Positions 9,232-21,098 of a stretch of DNA of 64,000 nucleotides are shown piece by piece. Origin of the DNA: Arthrobotrys musiformis (Eukaryota; Ascomycota; Orbiliomycetes; Orbiliales; Orbiliaceae). Position 1 is the stretch's first letter; every line of letters starts with the position of its first letter. The position numbers and the translations under genes are program-made. Location of the stretch: the NCBI GenBank assembly GCA_036971715.1, contig JAVHJL010000004.1, positions 1,116,001-1,180,000 of the forward strand, written 5' to 3'. Under the pieces are notes generated by a model. The model saw nothing but the letters and a program-made list of their open reading frames with translations. It was not told where the DNA came from and ran no database searches.

Positions 9232-12200
9232 TCACTGGTAGTGTCCCTGGTGATCTTGCTCCCATTTCTCTAAAAGTTCCAATGCCTTCTTTTTCTGACT
9301 TTCGTTTCCTGAGCCATATAATACCCATCCCTTACAATCGAATTCTCCTCCAGATTTCTCTGAAATCGAAGCACCATAATCTAAGAGTAATTGCATCATC
9401 TTTAAGCTACACGTACGGCTTGCTCGTTGAAGCGGGGTCCAGTAGCTAGGTTCGTCGCCCACTTTTTGACTTGTGCTCATCCCGCCATTTGTTTTCCGGC
9501 TTTGGTCCCACCCACCATATGCTGGATGGTTGGAGTCCGCCCCAGCAACTAGTAACGCGCAAACGACTTCGAGGTGACCCATTTGGACCGGCCAGTCGAG
9601 CAAGGGCGACAGTTCCTCCGCTGGGTATTTTTGTAACTTGAGAAGATAAAGTACTGCCTCGTGACGCCCTTGGCTACAAGCGAATGACAGGGCGGTATTA
9701 TCACCCTTTGCTTTTGCCTGTGGATCACATCCATGCTCGATTGCCCATTGTAGAAGCGATAAATGTCCTTCTTTTGCAGCGTGATGTGCCACGGTCATGT
9801 ATTCGCTGTCGTGGGCAGTTGTATTAGCACCGTGACTAACGAGCAATCTTGAAATATCTAGTAGCCCCCTCATTACTGCTAAGATGAGGGGAGTTTCGCT
9901 TCTGTCGGATGTTCGAAGGTTGGGGTCTGCTCCGTTTTCCAGAAGTAGCTTTACGATATCTGCCCTGCCTTTTGTGACGGCCCAGTGTAATGGGGACCAA
10001 CCGGCGACTTTTATATTGAGATCGGCACCGTTTTGGATTAGCCATTTTGCCGTGTCTCCGGCGTCGCTGATGATGGCCCATAGTAGAGGTGGTTTTAACT
10101 CAACTATATCCCCGAAGGTCTGGATTGTATTCTCTGGGTTTACTTGCCCGAGATCCTGACTAACCATTAGTTTAGCGACTCGGAGGTAGTCGAAATGGAT
10201 AGCTAAATTAAACCCTGTAGCGGTTGAAATATCATCCTCACAGTAAGTAGATATCCCTCTAGGGATCTTATCGAATAGGACGTCGAATTTAGTGTCCTGT
10301 TTAAGAAGCTGGACCGCAAGATCATCTATTTGCGGACTATTGGCTCTACTAGCATGGAAACCCCACATCTCAGCAGAGTAGGAGAGAAGGCCATATGTTC
10401 GTGCTTTAGCTTCACGCCATCCCCTGCTCGATCCATCGTCCGAAACGATCTCAGTTAAATCTGTTTTATCGATGTAGTTGATGCATTCCTTAGCGATGTC
10501 CCCTTCGATTCTTCGAATAAGGTCGAGTTTGTCTCTGAGGAGCTCGTAGACTGTATTATGTGCGAATTGAACCCGGGGCGATCCTCCAAGTATTAGATCT
10601 TCATTATCGGATTTTGAATTTTGTGCGAGTACGAGGAGTCCTTGGCACCAGTCGAGAATTTTATCGATCGTATTCCTACGGTGTGGGAGGCTGCCATCAC
10701 CGTTTGCCCTTCCGAAATCGACAGCGCATTCTAATTCGTAGGCTGATAGGTCCCTCCTGGCGAAGTATACCCAGGATATTGCTATCTTTGCTCGTATGGA
10801 TTCCTCGTGCTGGAGGCCGTGGATTTTGGAAAGGTCAGCTCTGTAGCCGTCCAGGAATGTCGGTGGGAGAGATTCGAGTATATCCGTGATCGAGCCTGCC
10901 CGAGATGGATTGAAGAGTTCTTTTATTTGTAGTGCAGGCAACAGGAAGCTGGTTGGGTCATAGCAAAAGTTTAGATTATATATAGCTGTTGGCCCTTGTT
11001 TTATTCAATGGGATCTTACCTTTTGTCGGACTTAGCTATAAGCTGTTCGATAACCATCTCCTTAGTCAGGTCTCCCTCCTCTTGAAGATCCGCTCGGAAC
11101 CTCTTCGCCTTGTGATCTTCCCCTTCGATCTTGTCATTTAGGTATATTTTTAAGTCTTGGGGCGTTGCAGCGAGCTCGAACGGGTTGATATCCTTGGTAT
11201 CACCAAGTAATTGGTTCATCTGTGTATTTCCGCCACACAAGAGAAGTTTGATCTTTGGGGATCGTTGAATATCCGTGAGGAATTCATATATCCCTTCGAT
11301 CAAGTCTGTGGTTTGGTCACTTCTATCCTGCACTGAAAGGAGATGAAGATTGTCAAGGGCGAGAAACACTCCGTTCGGAAATTCCTGACATTCAGCTGAT
11401 TCTATAAATGCCTTTGTCAATTCCTGCCTTGACGGGATTCTTCTGGATTGCACGTTGGGGCCCGCGAGGTCGAGTATAGCTTTTGGGAAATACGCCTTGT
11501 TAGGATCGGGATTACCGCTTCCTACTTGGTCCAAAAGCTGTAGTAGTAGCGTGACGATGAGTTTGGTAGCTGTCAAGTCTTGGAGACAATTGGGAGTGAC
11601 ATAAAAGTATGTACAGCCCATTGCTCGCTTATCGCTGTGTACTCTGTCTTGCCATTGGGTTTTGAGATCGCAAATTACCACAGATCTAGAGTGCTCAGCT
11701 CAACTTCATTAGCAATTGATCAATCAATCCGTAAGACTTCATGTCTATCATGTCAAAGCTGTGTATGTGGTTTTAGGACGAACATTTGTGTCGATTTCCC
11801 AGCTCCCCGAGCCCCATTGCACCAGAAAACCTTTTTTGGTAGATCACCAGTGAGCCATTCTCTCAATTCGGTTGATTGCAGCAAATGCATTCCAGTTCCA
11901 ACAGTCGTTTTTGTTTCAAGGTCACTTTGTGCTTTAGATTGCTCGTCATTGAAGGAGTAAACTCTCAACCATTCGAGAATCTCATTTGCCCGAGCGCCTG
12001 AGGTATGATCGCGAAGTTGTTAGAATGGGGTTCACACTCATTTAAGGGATTTCTACCTGCAACTTACGTTCGAGACCCGTGCGGGATATATTGCGAATAT
12101 CCACGTTGATAGCTATCCCAAGTTCCGTCTCCAATGTATGAAGCTTGTCTTGTAGATCCTTCACATCCTTTTTCGCAATCATAGGCCACATCACCCTTTT

Positions 12201-12500
12201 CAGCAAATAGTAACTCTTCCCTTTCAACCCCTCGCGCTTTGGAGGGATTTTCTTTTCGATTTCTGCGAAGACTTCTTTCATTCTGGGTTCTAAATTTATA
12301 CCTTTGATATATCGGGACGCTGTTGGGTCATCAGGAAGGCCTTTTTGCCCCTCTTGGTATTCTTCGAGTAGATATTGTATGGCACTTATGTGAGCACTGA
12401 TTCCCGTCCACTCTTTTTGGGCATTTTCGACGTCTTGGGCGTAGACTATCAGAGCCTTTGCCGTATGAATGAGGGCTGGTATTCCGGTGGCTAATTCCAT
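9232..12500 (-). CDS. NLR-like STAND protein: HeLo-like N-domain, NACHT-type P-loop NTPase, ankyrin repeats
   Basis: Four exons: 12500..12068, 11997..11784, 11685..11020 and 10948..9232, encoding 1009 aa. Residues 1-140 are helical and resemble the HeLo-like N-terminal domain of fungal STAND proteins (KALIVYAQDVENAQKEW; then KRVMWPMIAKKDVKDL). The nucleotide-binding domain has a P-loop GARGAGKST (206-214), a Walker-B-like GVFLALDNLHLL and a sensor-like KIKLLLCGG. A winged-helix-like linker follows (ISWVYFARRDLSAYELECAVDF), then at least six ankyrin repeats, e.g. WSPLHWAVTKGRADIVKLLLENGADPNLRT. Family knowledge: such proteins act as sensors of non-self or allorecognition cues, and HeLo-type domains can trigger cell death. 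The second intron uses an unusual GTTCGT donor, chosen because it yields GKST-QISVVICDL in frame. Function here is inferred from architecture. Confidence 0.85.
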
Positions 12501-13295
12501 CTTATGTCTTTTTCGGCATGAATAGCGTACTTGGAGTTAGAATTATAGGTCTGGCTGTGCAAATAGTAAAGTTATCTAGCCTGCAAATGGTTGCCCTTCC
12601 TGAAATGTAGAAATATAAGGGTTCAAGCGTTTAGAATAAAAGTTCTATGTAGTTTTTGAATATAAGAATCTTTGGTCAAGAGGGGGCTATTGAGCTAGGC
12701 GCACCACGTAGCCACGCTGTACTAGCGCTGCGTTAATTACGTTAAGAGATCACAAACGTCTAGAGTTCTCCAAGACATAGCATCACTATAGGATTAATAG
12801 GGGCTTTCGTCAGCGCAAAGGCGGCAGCCTTGTTTGTCATATGTGACATTGACGAATAGAAGAAAGCGAAATGCGGGCCGTTCCATTAGAACCCATTTCG
12901 TCTAAAAATAGTGTTGATATAAGCGCTTAAGCTCTCCAGCTTCGACCTGAAGTACATACATGTGTGCGGTGCCATGGTTTGAGTCAGTACTTTATTCATT
13001 TATTCTTTTGAGCTGCGGGGCCGCAGAGATTTTGATCATTCATCTATATACCTATTTTTTAACGTAATTAACTTAATCTTCTTCGCAACCTTTTCTCTCC
13101 CATTTCCATTTTTTGTTTTTTTGATACTACTCGAGCACATGAGTCTCGAGAGCCGCCAGACAACGCACAAATTATAACACCACCACCTATGCATGTGGCA
13201 CAGTTTTAAATTTTCTCTCGTCCATACATAACCCCCCTTGCGAACAGTGCACCTGTGAACTCGCCCAAAGTGACGAATTCTGGTCGAACGGCAGT
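12501..13295. other. Divergent intergenic region, NACHT-ankyrin / methyltransferase
   Basis: This is AT-rich, with no conserved ORF and no RNA gene recognised. It must contain both promoters. Confidence 0.45.
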
Positions 13296-14252
13296 ATGAG
13301 TTCGGATGATAAACTAGAGGAATTAGCTCACCCAGCATACTGGGACGAGCGGTACGTCTCGCCGACGGAGGGGGATGAATATGATTGGTACGTGGGGTCG
13401 AAATATCGACGCATGGTTTTTTTTTTACTCATTTTACGACTTCCCCGCTAATCTCAAACTTTACGCCGTCGCTCTTCAAGGTTCAAAAAATATGATCAAA
13501 TCCGAGGGGTTGTCGAGAAGCATATACCGGACAAGAGCTCGGATATAATAAACCTTGGGTGCGGGAATAGTGTATGTTGCATGTTGCAATTTACACATAA
13601 AACAAAAACTTGTTTTATTCATCATTATTTTTTAGACTGGTCGTCTAACGTTATATTGAAAATAATGATAGATGATGTCACCGAAAATGTTCGAGGAGGG
13701 ATATTGCAATATCGCCAACATCGATTTTTCCAAGGTTATTATAGAAAAGATGTCCGAAAGGTTTCCTGAGCAGACATGGAAGGTTGCCGACGTCCGGGAG
13801 ACTGGCTACCCTGACGACCACTTTGATATCGCCATAGATAAGGTATTTGAAATCTTAGAGCCTTGCGTTCTGATCGTCCGCTCGTTTCTCAGGTTGCATA
13901 TATTTACCGCTTTTTATGATGGTTTAGGGAACTCTGGATGCAATGCTTTCGGGCTCACTATGGAGCCCTCCTGATCATGTTAGGGAGAGAACAACCGCGT
14001 ATATAAACGAGGTTTGTGCTCGGATACTGCTTTTTTTAGAGGGTTCGATAACTAACCAACCAACGGCATCGATAGATTGTTCGAATTCTGAAGCCGACTG
14101 GTAAACTTTTGTATATAACGTATCGCCAGCCTCACTTTATCAAGCCGATAGTGGTTCGGGAGGATGTGTGGGATCTAAGTGTTGAGCGTCTCAGTGAAGG
14201 CGGGGGAATGTTCGAATATTTCGTTTACGTTCTGACGATGAAATCGGGTTAA
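13296..14252 (+). CDS. Class I SAM-dependent methyltransferase, EEF1AKMT4-like
   Basis: Five exons: 13296..13387, 13481..13571, 13672..13842, 13928..14011 and 14076..14252, encoding 204 aa. The N-terminal signature HPAYWDERYV...YDWFKKYDQIR precedes SAM motif I (INLGCGNS). NIANIDFSKVIIEKM gives the acidic residue after strand 2, and FDIAIDK-GTLDAMLSG is the post-strand-4 motif. The end is LKPTGKLLYITYRQPHF...GGGMFEYFVYVLTMKSG. This pattern, notably YW(D/E)xRY, GCGNS and DKGTLDA, is that of the METTL13/EEF1AKMT4 group that methylates lysines of elongation factor eEF1A in the cytosol. The length matches the small single-domain members. The exact target lysine cannot be told from sequence. Every exon junction is in frame and removes stops. 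Confidence 0.85.
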
Positions 14253-14541
14253 TTATCATTGGTGTTCAAGGGAAACCAATAATATTTCTCATGAATGAAT
14301 TGGCGCTTATACTTTCTGGTTTTGATATATTTATTATAGATATAGACCGAGCAGGTGTGGACCGCATCCGCAACCCAAGACTAGGTATAGACATAAATCG
14401 CTAATAGATCATTATCGTCGTCGAACACAGTTAAAAGTCATCATGAATGAACAAACTATATATAGAGATCGAGAAGAAAAACCGGAAGAATTTCCAAATG
14501 TGAACATGCAAGGATGGAACGTCTATTACAATACACAACCC

Positions 14542-17500
14542 TTATATGTACTTAAAGAACGATTCCTCACCCTCCATTGGTGCAACAAACGCCCTCTTGA
14601 TAATCGGGTCTGCCGCTGAAATCCTGATCCTTTCAGGCGTAGCCGGGGATACCAAGCTTAGTACATCTTCAACCCCATGGTCCTTCCTTGCAGCCTTCAA
14701 TGCATCTCTGATCGCAAAGAAAACCGAGCTGCCCAGGAATAATGGCGGTCTATTGTTGGAAAAAGGGGAACATTAGTTAGCAATTTATATGCGGAGGGAT
14801 AATAGCGGCGGATGCGAGGGACTTACTCTCCAACTCCTCTGCTTCGCTGAATGGTCTGAAGGTTCTTCCATTCAACGTCTTTGAGCATGCTGACATTGAA
14901 AACTTGCGGGATGTCACGGAAGCCGGGGATTTTGTATGCTCCGGGACCTCTAGTGAACATTTGACCATTTCGTAGCCATAGCGACTCCTCGGTTGTGAAC
15001 AACCCTTGGCCTTGAACGAAGGCACCCTCAACTTGACCGCTATATAATAGAAAACGCCATCAGTATCGCCACAAAAGCGCAAGTGATATTTGGGAGCAAG
15101 AAGAACTTACTAATCGATTGCAGGGTTAATCGACCTTCCCACGTCCATCTTCAAATCAACTTGATGAACCGTCCAATCTCCAGTCAAAGTATCAATCTCA
15201 ACCTCTGCCGCAGCAACTCCCTGCGTGAAATAGAAGAACATCATTCCGCTGTTATCTCCCCACTTATATCCAATTCTTGGTGTCTTGTAGAATCCGTTCG
15301 CGGAAAGGTTGACACGATCAAAGTATGCGGCATGCGCTAGCTCTTTCATTGTGGCGTTCTCTCCCAACTTTTCTCTGTACGGTTGTAACCGTTCATTAAG
15401 TTGTTGACAAGCATTCCAGACGGCGTAGCCGTTTAGATCACTGGAGGCGGAAGCGGCGGTACTCGATGTGTTCGCGACTGTATTCGTGGCTGTTTCACTG
15501 ATCAAGACGCTGTCCAATGGGACACCCAGTGCCTGTGCGGCTACCATGGTCATCTTCGTGTGCAGACCTTGACCCATCTCTGTTCCACCATGGGCGACGA
15601 GGATGGAACCATCGTGGTAGATGTGTACTAGGGCGCCTGCTTGGTTTAGGAAGAGTGCAGTGAAACTGATACCGAACTTGGTTGGGATTAGTGCAAGACC
15701 CTTCTTCCTCCACTTGTGTTCAGCATTAAATTTCTCGATTGCCTCTCGTCTGGCGTCGTAGTTGGACTCCTGTTTAACCTGGTCTATCATCATTGGAATG
15801 TGGTAGTCTTCCAATACTTGGTTGAAGTGTGTTTCGTCGCCTTCTTTGTAAAAGTTGATTTCTCGGAGCTTGTCGACGTCCATGCCCAGCGCGTCGGCCA
15901 CCTCAGCCATATATGTCTCGGCAATGAACATTCCTTGTGGTCCTCCGAACCCTCTGAAAGCAGAGTTTGAGACAGTGTTCGTCTTGCAAATCCGACCGCT
16001 TACATGGACATTAGGAATATTGTAGCACCCATCGATATGGGATAGTGATCTTTCCAAGACCGCACCACTAAGATCTTGTGTCCAACCGCCGTTGTTGAAG
16101 ACGTCGGCTTGGAGAGCTACGATCTTGCCGTCATTATTAACACCGACTTTCCACTTCCCTAGGAAAGGATGTCTTTGACCAGAGGTCATCATATCCTCGT
16201 CTCGGTTGAGCATATATCTAACCGTCCGTCTCGACTTTTGCGCGGCAAGTGCACAAATCGAAGACAATTGAATAGATCTGGTTTCTTTTCCACCAAATCC
16301 ACCACCCAATCTCTTGACCTTTGCAACAATTCTGTTCGCCGAAACGCCTGTGATCTGAGCAGCGTACGCTTGAGTCTCGGTGGGATTCTGCGTCGACGAC
16401 CAGACCTCCATTTCACCGTCTTCCAATTTGGGAATTGCAACGCAGGCTTGCGTTTCGAGGTAGAAGTGCTCTTGACCGCCCATCCGTGCAATACCTTCGA
16501 TCACGCGGTCGGCGGATGCGAGAGCATCTTCGATGGGAATTCCGCGCTGGATGTAACGGTAGTGTTCGTAGAAGCTCTCCTTCTCTATGGCCTCCTCAAT
16601 AGTGTAGACTGCTGGAAGTTCTTCGTATTCGACTTTGACGGCCCTAGCTCCTGCTGCAGCCCTGTTCGCACTGTCTGCGAGGATCATACCGATTGGCTGA
16701 CCGGCGGTGAAAACCTCATCAACAGCGAAAAACACTTCATCGCAGACTGGGGCACCCCACCAATTTGCCTCCGGGTTGGGGAGGTCACGGTGGTCGACAT
16801 ACATGACAACACCAGGAAGGTCTAAGGCTGGTGATTCGTCGACACTGAGGATCTTGGCATGCGCCTTCGTCGATAACACGAAGCATCCGAATAGTTCGTT
16901 CTTTCTGTGTGGGAGATCGTCGGTGTATTGTGCTTCTCCAACAGTTTGTCTCATAGCCGCGACGTGTGGAACACCCTTTCCAAGAACTCTTTGTTCATAG
17001 GCCACCGTTGCGTCTTGATCTCGGGTTCCTGTGGATATATTCCTAACGATTTCCTCCGTAGCTTCGGTATCAACCTCTGCTGTTCCGATTTCGAGCTTAT
17101 GTAGTGACTCGTGCCAGAATTTATAGAAGAAGCCGAATGCCAATGCTCGTCGGTATGTGGCCATACCACCGGGAACTCCGAACTTCAGATCAAAATCTTC
17201 TTCCAGCGATCCCATGGCACCTTCTAAGACTTCTGGGTCACCCCATGTCTTGCCGTTCAAATACTCCATCGTTTTCTTCGCGGCAATGGTGATGGCCGCC
17301 ATACCACCGTATACCAAGCTAACGTCTTCAACCACGTTGTCCTCGCCGACCTTAACCCTCATGGCAGCGTTGACAATGGCAATATCGTCATCCTTCCTCT
17401 TAGCCTGCTTGAATGCTTGGAATACTTCTCCTGTTTCCTGTGCAATGGGGACTTTCAATCCAGCAATGATCGCATCCTGTGGTAACGCCGTTGTTCGATA

Positions 17501-18934
17501 TCCCTTGAAGAATTGGGTCATTGGGATCTCGATCTCTCCTTCTTCCAGAGACATAGCAATCAGTGTGGTATTGCTTGCAACGAAACAAGGGTTTAGATCG
17601 GAGATTGGGCTGGCGGTGGCCAGATTACCAGCGGGAGTACCGACGTTTCTGATCTGTCTTCCTGCGAAATAGTGCAATTGCTTGAGCATAGCAGCAAACG
17701 GCTGCGCTTTTGCGGTACCATAATGTTCGCCAGCGAGTTTGCAGACCATTTCTAGGTCTGTAAGGGTAATGTTTGCGCCGACGTATACGTGGTCGTCTTC
17801 GAATTTGTACTGTCGTAGTTCTTGGATATCTCCGACGTATACGGAAGCGCTGTACTGCATCGCCTTGAATTTAATTTCAATCTGTGTCTCTGTGCTTCCT
17901 CCAATAATTTTGGCGGATGGTAGAGCATTTTTGATCTCGAGGAGCTGCTGGATTGTAGTGGGTCTGTACCACTTCTTCCGCTTGTTTCCAAAAGCCAATG
18001 GTTGGAATTTGCGTTTTGTGAGCGAGGGTGGGAAGATTAGTTCCTGATCCGGTCTGAACTCTTTGAAACCCGGTGGTGTGAATTTCTTCACCGGTTCGTC
18101 GTCTTCGACGCCGTTGGTCTCTTTGTTCATACAACATCCAGCGGGACGTTCTCCAGATCCATTCTGCATGCAGCATCCGCCACCACCGTTAGATGTAGAT
18201 TTTGCGCAACCGTCTACGCTGAAAGTTTGCGCTGCGTCAAGGATAGGTCTGTATCCAGTACATCTGCAGAGATTGCCGTCGAAAGTTTCTTCGACGTCGT
18301 GGTGGGATGGTTCAGGATTGTTTCGTAGGAGGGCGTATAGACTCTACAAATACAAGAACTCCCGTAAGCCTATATTCAAAGTTTCTGGTGCGTATCGGAG
18401 TATAGTTACATACCATAACAATTCCTGGTGTGCAGAATCCACACTGCGAACCGTGCCATTTGGCGATACGTTCTTGTACCGGATGGGGATTTTTCGAATT
18501 TCCGATCCCCTCGACGGTAATGACATGCTTGCCGTCGACACTGACGACAGGGGCTAGACATGCATTCACAGAGGCATGATATATCTTCTTTGTTGTCGGG
18601 TTATATTGAGATACGACCTATCGTATACATCGCATCCAGTGAGCCTCAAATTCGTCAAGAAAAAAGAGCATAATGACGTAGGGATAAAACATACAACGGT
18701 GCAAGCACCACAGCCGCCCTCGGCGCATCCTAACTTTGTCCCTGTCAATCCGATGCCTCGTAGATATTCTAGCAATGTTATCTCTGGATCCACGGACTCC
18801 AAAGTAACTTTGGATCCGTTGAGGAAGAATACTATGGTGTCGTCGTATGAACTCGTGACTTCTGCAAGGGACATAGATAGCTTGCGTTCCTCGACGACTG
18901 TCGTGCCCGGTTCGACAGTGATGCCTGGTGCCAT
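14542..18934 (-). CDS. hxA: Xanthine dehydrogenase / purine hydroxylase I
   Basis: Five exons: 18934..18695, 18617..18414, 18343..15111, 15039..14827 and 14749..14542, encoding 1365 aa, typical of eukaryotic XDH. Domains in order: the plant-type [2Fe-2S] domain (CAEGGCGAC, Cys70/75/78); the helical [2Fe-2S] domain (GSQCGFCTPGIVMSLYALL and LCRCTGYRP); the Cys-rich linker characteristic of fungal XDH (GGGGCCMQ...GCCMNK); the FAD domain (KIIGGSTETQIEIKFK); and molybdopterin domains (LGKGVPHVAAMRQTVGEAQY, RLGGGFGGKE, FRGFGGPQG, MGQGLHTK). The active-site region GVGEPPLFLGSSVFFAIRDA has the catalytic Glu codon split over the last intron. The enzyme oxidises hypoxanthine to xanthine and then uric acid using NAD+, in the cytosol. 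The upstream region has two GATA elements, consistent with nitrogen control. The family call is certain; 'hxA' follows Aspergillus naming. Confidence 0.96.
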
Positions 18935-18992
18935 GTTGCGAAAGTACCTTTTATCTTTCTTATATACTGGCAAAAGTTGAGGATTATACAAT

Positions 18993-19047
18993 CCGAGATA
19001 ATCGGAGGTCCGTACCGGGGGTTTTGGGACCGAAGACCGGGTTATCT
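18993..19047 (-). promoter_or_regulatory. Candidate nitrogen-regulatory elements upstream of XDH (two AGATAA sites)
   Basis: AGATAA lies at 18996-19001, embedded in the palindrome CCGAGATAATCGG (18993-19005). A second copy in opposite orientation (TTATCT) lies at 19042-19047. They are 62 and about 110 bp upstream of the XDH ATG. HGATAR is the recognition sequence of AreA/NIT2 GATA factors, and purine catabolism genes are AreA-dependent in Aspergillus. The CCGA/TCGG half-sites resemble those of the Zn2Cys6 regulator UaY, but the spacing and orientation differ from its published TCGG-N6-CCGA site. Role is inferred. Confidence 0.45.
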
Positions 19048-19933
19048 ACGTTTATATGCACGCGAGATATGGATCGATCGACCTTAGATCGAGGCGCTGA
19101 TAAGCTCCGGAGATGCGTTGCGGGTCGTCGAAAAACAACAGTTGGCGACCCACAAGTTGGATTATGTAGTAGACAAGCTAAGTTGGTGAATGAGGAAAGG
19201 AACGAAGCTACGATATCAGTCAAAAAGAGGGGAAACGAAGATTTAAATCTGGGGAGATGGAGAGATGGAAAAAGAGAGAAAGAAGAATAGCAAAGACCAG
19301 TCCAGTAGCTCCCAAAATTTCAAAAAGCGCCCCCGAGTTTAAATTTGCGGAGAATTCGAAACACCCAGACTTTAGTTACTCTGCGAAGTGCTGCAATGGC
19401 TCTTGTAGTATACATGTAGGTCCAGACGGACATGGGCAGTTAGTGTCCGGTGCATTTAATATCAATCGGGAAGGAAGGCAAATCAATGGCGACGTCCGAT
19501 GATAGCACGCTGACCCCCAAGGCCTGGCATGGCTGGCTCCAGCTCGAAAATGGCCGCTCGATGATTGGCTTATCGGCTGCTCCCGCCATTTCTCGCAGTC
19601 CCTCGACTCGGTTTTAGGTAAGTTTGCTCTGGATCTCTGGAGTTCACAAACCTGGAGCTAACATACTAAACATACTAACTAGGGAAGTATTCAAAGAACG
19701 AGTTAGTTCAGGATGGCAGGTCAGGAAGCCGCCGAATTTCCCCGTCTTTGCTTTGTTCTGGACAAACAATGTGCGTGTGTTGCAGAGGGTCGCAGAACAA
19801 GCATGGGGGTTGCTACCACCACTATCGCCGTGGCAGTAATAGGTGGAGCCACTAATGTATAGGAGATGGTGATGAATTAAAAGAGTCTATGTCTACAAGT
19901 GTCGGCGTGGAAAAATCTAAGGCAAGAGCCAGG

Positions 19934-19954
19934 GTCACGTGAGTGGTCACGTGA
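19934..19954 (+). promoter_or_regulatory. Tandem GTCACGTGA elements (Cbf1/bHLH-type E-boxes)
   Basis: Two identical 9-mers GTCACGTGA at 19934-19942 and 19946-19954 are offset by 12 bp. Each contains the palindromic CACGTG core in the GTCACGTG context preferred by fungal Cbf1/CPF1-type bHLH factors. They lie about 160-180 bp upstream of the tentative gene at 20115. Confidence 0.5.
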
Positions 19955-20114
19955 CAGTGACAGGGTGGGCAAAACTCCAACAATTTCAACAATTGAAACC
20001 ATTTAATTAAATTAATTTAAGCTTCCACCTCATCGATCATCGATCTCCAGCATCCATTCCACCCCCTTCCTCTAATCCTAACGCCTCACGTCCTCCATTT
20101 GTAACCTTCCAAAA

Positions 20115-21098
20115 ATGAATTCAATCATTCCGGGTGTCCAGAGCTCGATGTGGAATGTCTTTGTCCACAAAAATATCTTTGCAAAAGAGCTAGAGGTACT
20201 GACTAGATCACAGACAATCGCAGGGTTTGTCTATCCAAGCACGATCAGAATATCTCCACACACGATCTTTGAGGATCTAAAGATAGTGTAACCCGGCTTA
20301 CGCGAGTCCCCAAGTGGCCATGATCTAACTCTTTGGCGAGAGCATACCGACGGGTCACTAGAAATTTTTATTCCTGGGGGTGAAAACAAGGAGTTCCTGT
20401 TAGGGAACGGTTCGAAACTCATACTAGGGCTCATATTCCACGAGCAGAATCATGATTCGTGCCCAATATCATCGATATCTACAGGCGCAGGAGGTATCGC
20501 TGAACACTTGAGAGGTAAGTCCGCCCGGATAGCAGGCAGGCTGCAATGGGCGAGTGCGCTGACCAGGTTGACCTTTAGCTGGATGTGCACATATTCCAGA
20601 TATAGTGTTTGATCCTGAAATGAATGGATACCTTGTCTTGAATCCAGGCCCTGGGGATGAATACCTACCAAACTCAGCAGATTATTACATTTTTTCGCCT
20701 TTAAAAAGGGCCAGACCAGCGGAGGGCTCTACCCCGCCTCCTTCAACACCGCCCTGGGATTTCGAGGGTTCTGTCAAGGCAACTATAGTGAATGTGCGAT
20801 TACTCGAACCAATAGTAAATGCGGTATGCTCACATGTAACCCTGGCTACGTTGCGGCTCATATAGTACCGCAAAATTTTTGGTTCGCTTACCCGCAGTCT
20901 TGCTCTACCGACGACTTAAGGAACTATCCATTCAATGCGACACCCTCCCGCAATACAGATGAAAAAGAATCACGGCAGACAATGACCTCAACTTGGGACG
21001 CTAAAAATGGTATCCTTCTACGATAAGACGTCCATGAAATGTTCTACCGACGCATGATAGCTATTCATCCGGTAAACTTACCTGCCCCCCCTCCTTGA
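20115..21098 (+). CDS. Tentative five-exon gene, product not recognised
   Basis: The proposed exons are 20115..20224, 20315..20514, 20579..20823, 20898..21009 and 21061..21098. They have GT/AG borders, close in one frame (705 nt) and encode 234 aa. I do not recognise a family. The segment from 20322 to 20514 and exon 3 have a coherent amino-acid composition (LTLWREHTDGSLEIFIPGG; YLVLNPGPGDEYLPNSADYY). Without splicing, the ATG frame meets a TAA at 20289, so either the first intron (20225..20314) is real or the locus is decaying. A further protein-like stretch in another frame (about 21130-21300, GEFPAVDPAALVFHYSQCVI) may be an additional 3' exon that I could not connect. No transmembrane segment or signal peptide is evident. 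Confidence 0.4.

Larger units (their letters stand above)
18935..20114. other. Divergent intergenic region, XDH / unknown gene
   Basis: This 1.2 kb holds the XDH promoter (GATA and CCGA/TCGG elements listed separately) and a pair of CACGTG boxes near 19.94 kb. No conserved coding sequence is seen. Confidence 0.5.
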
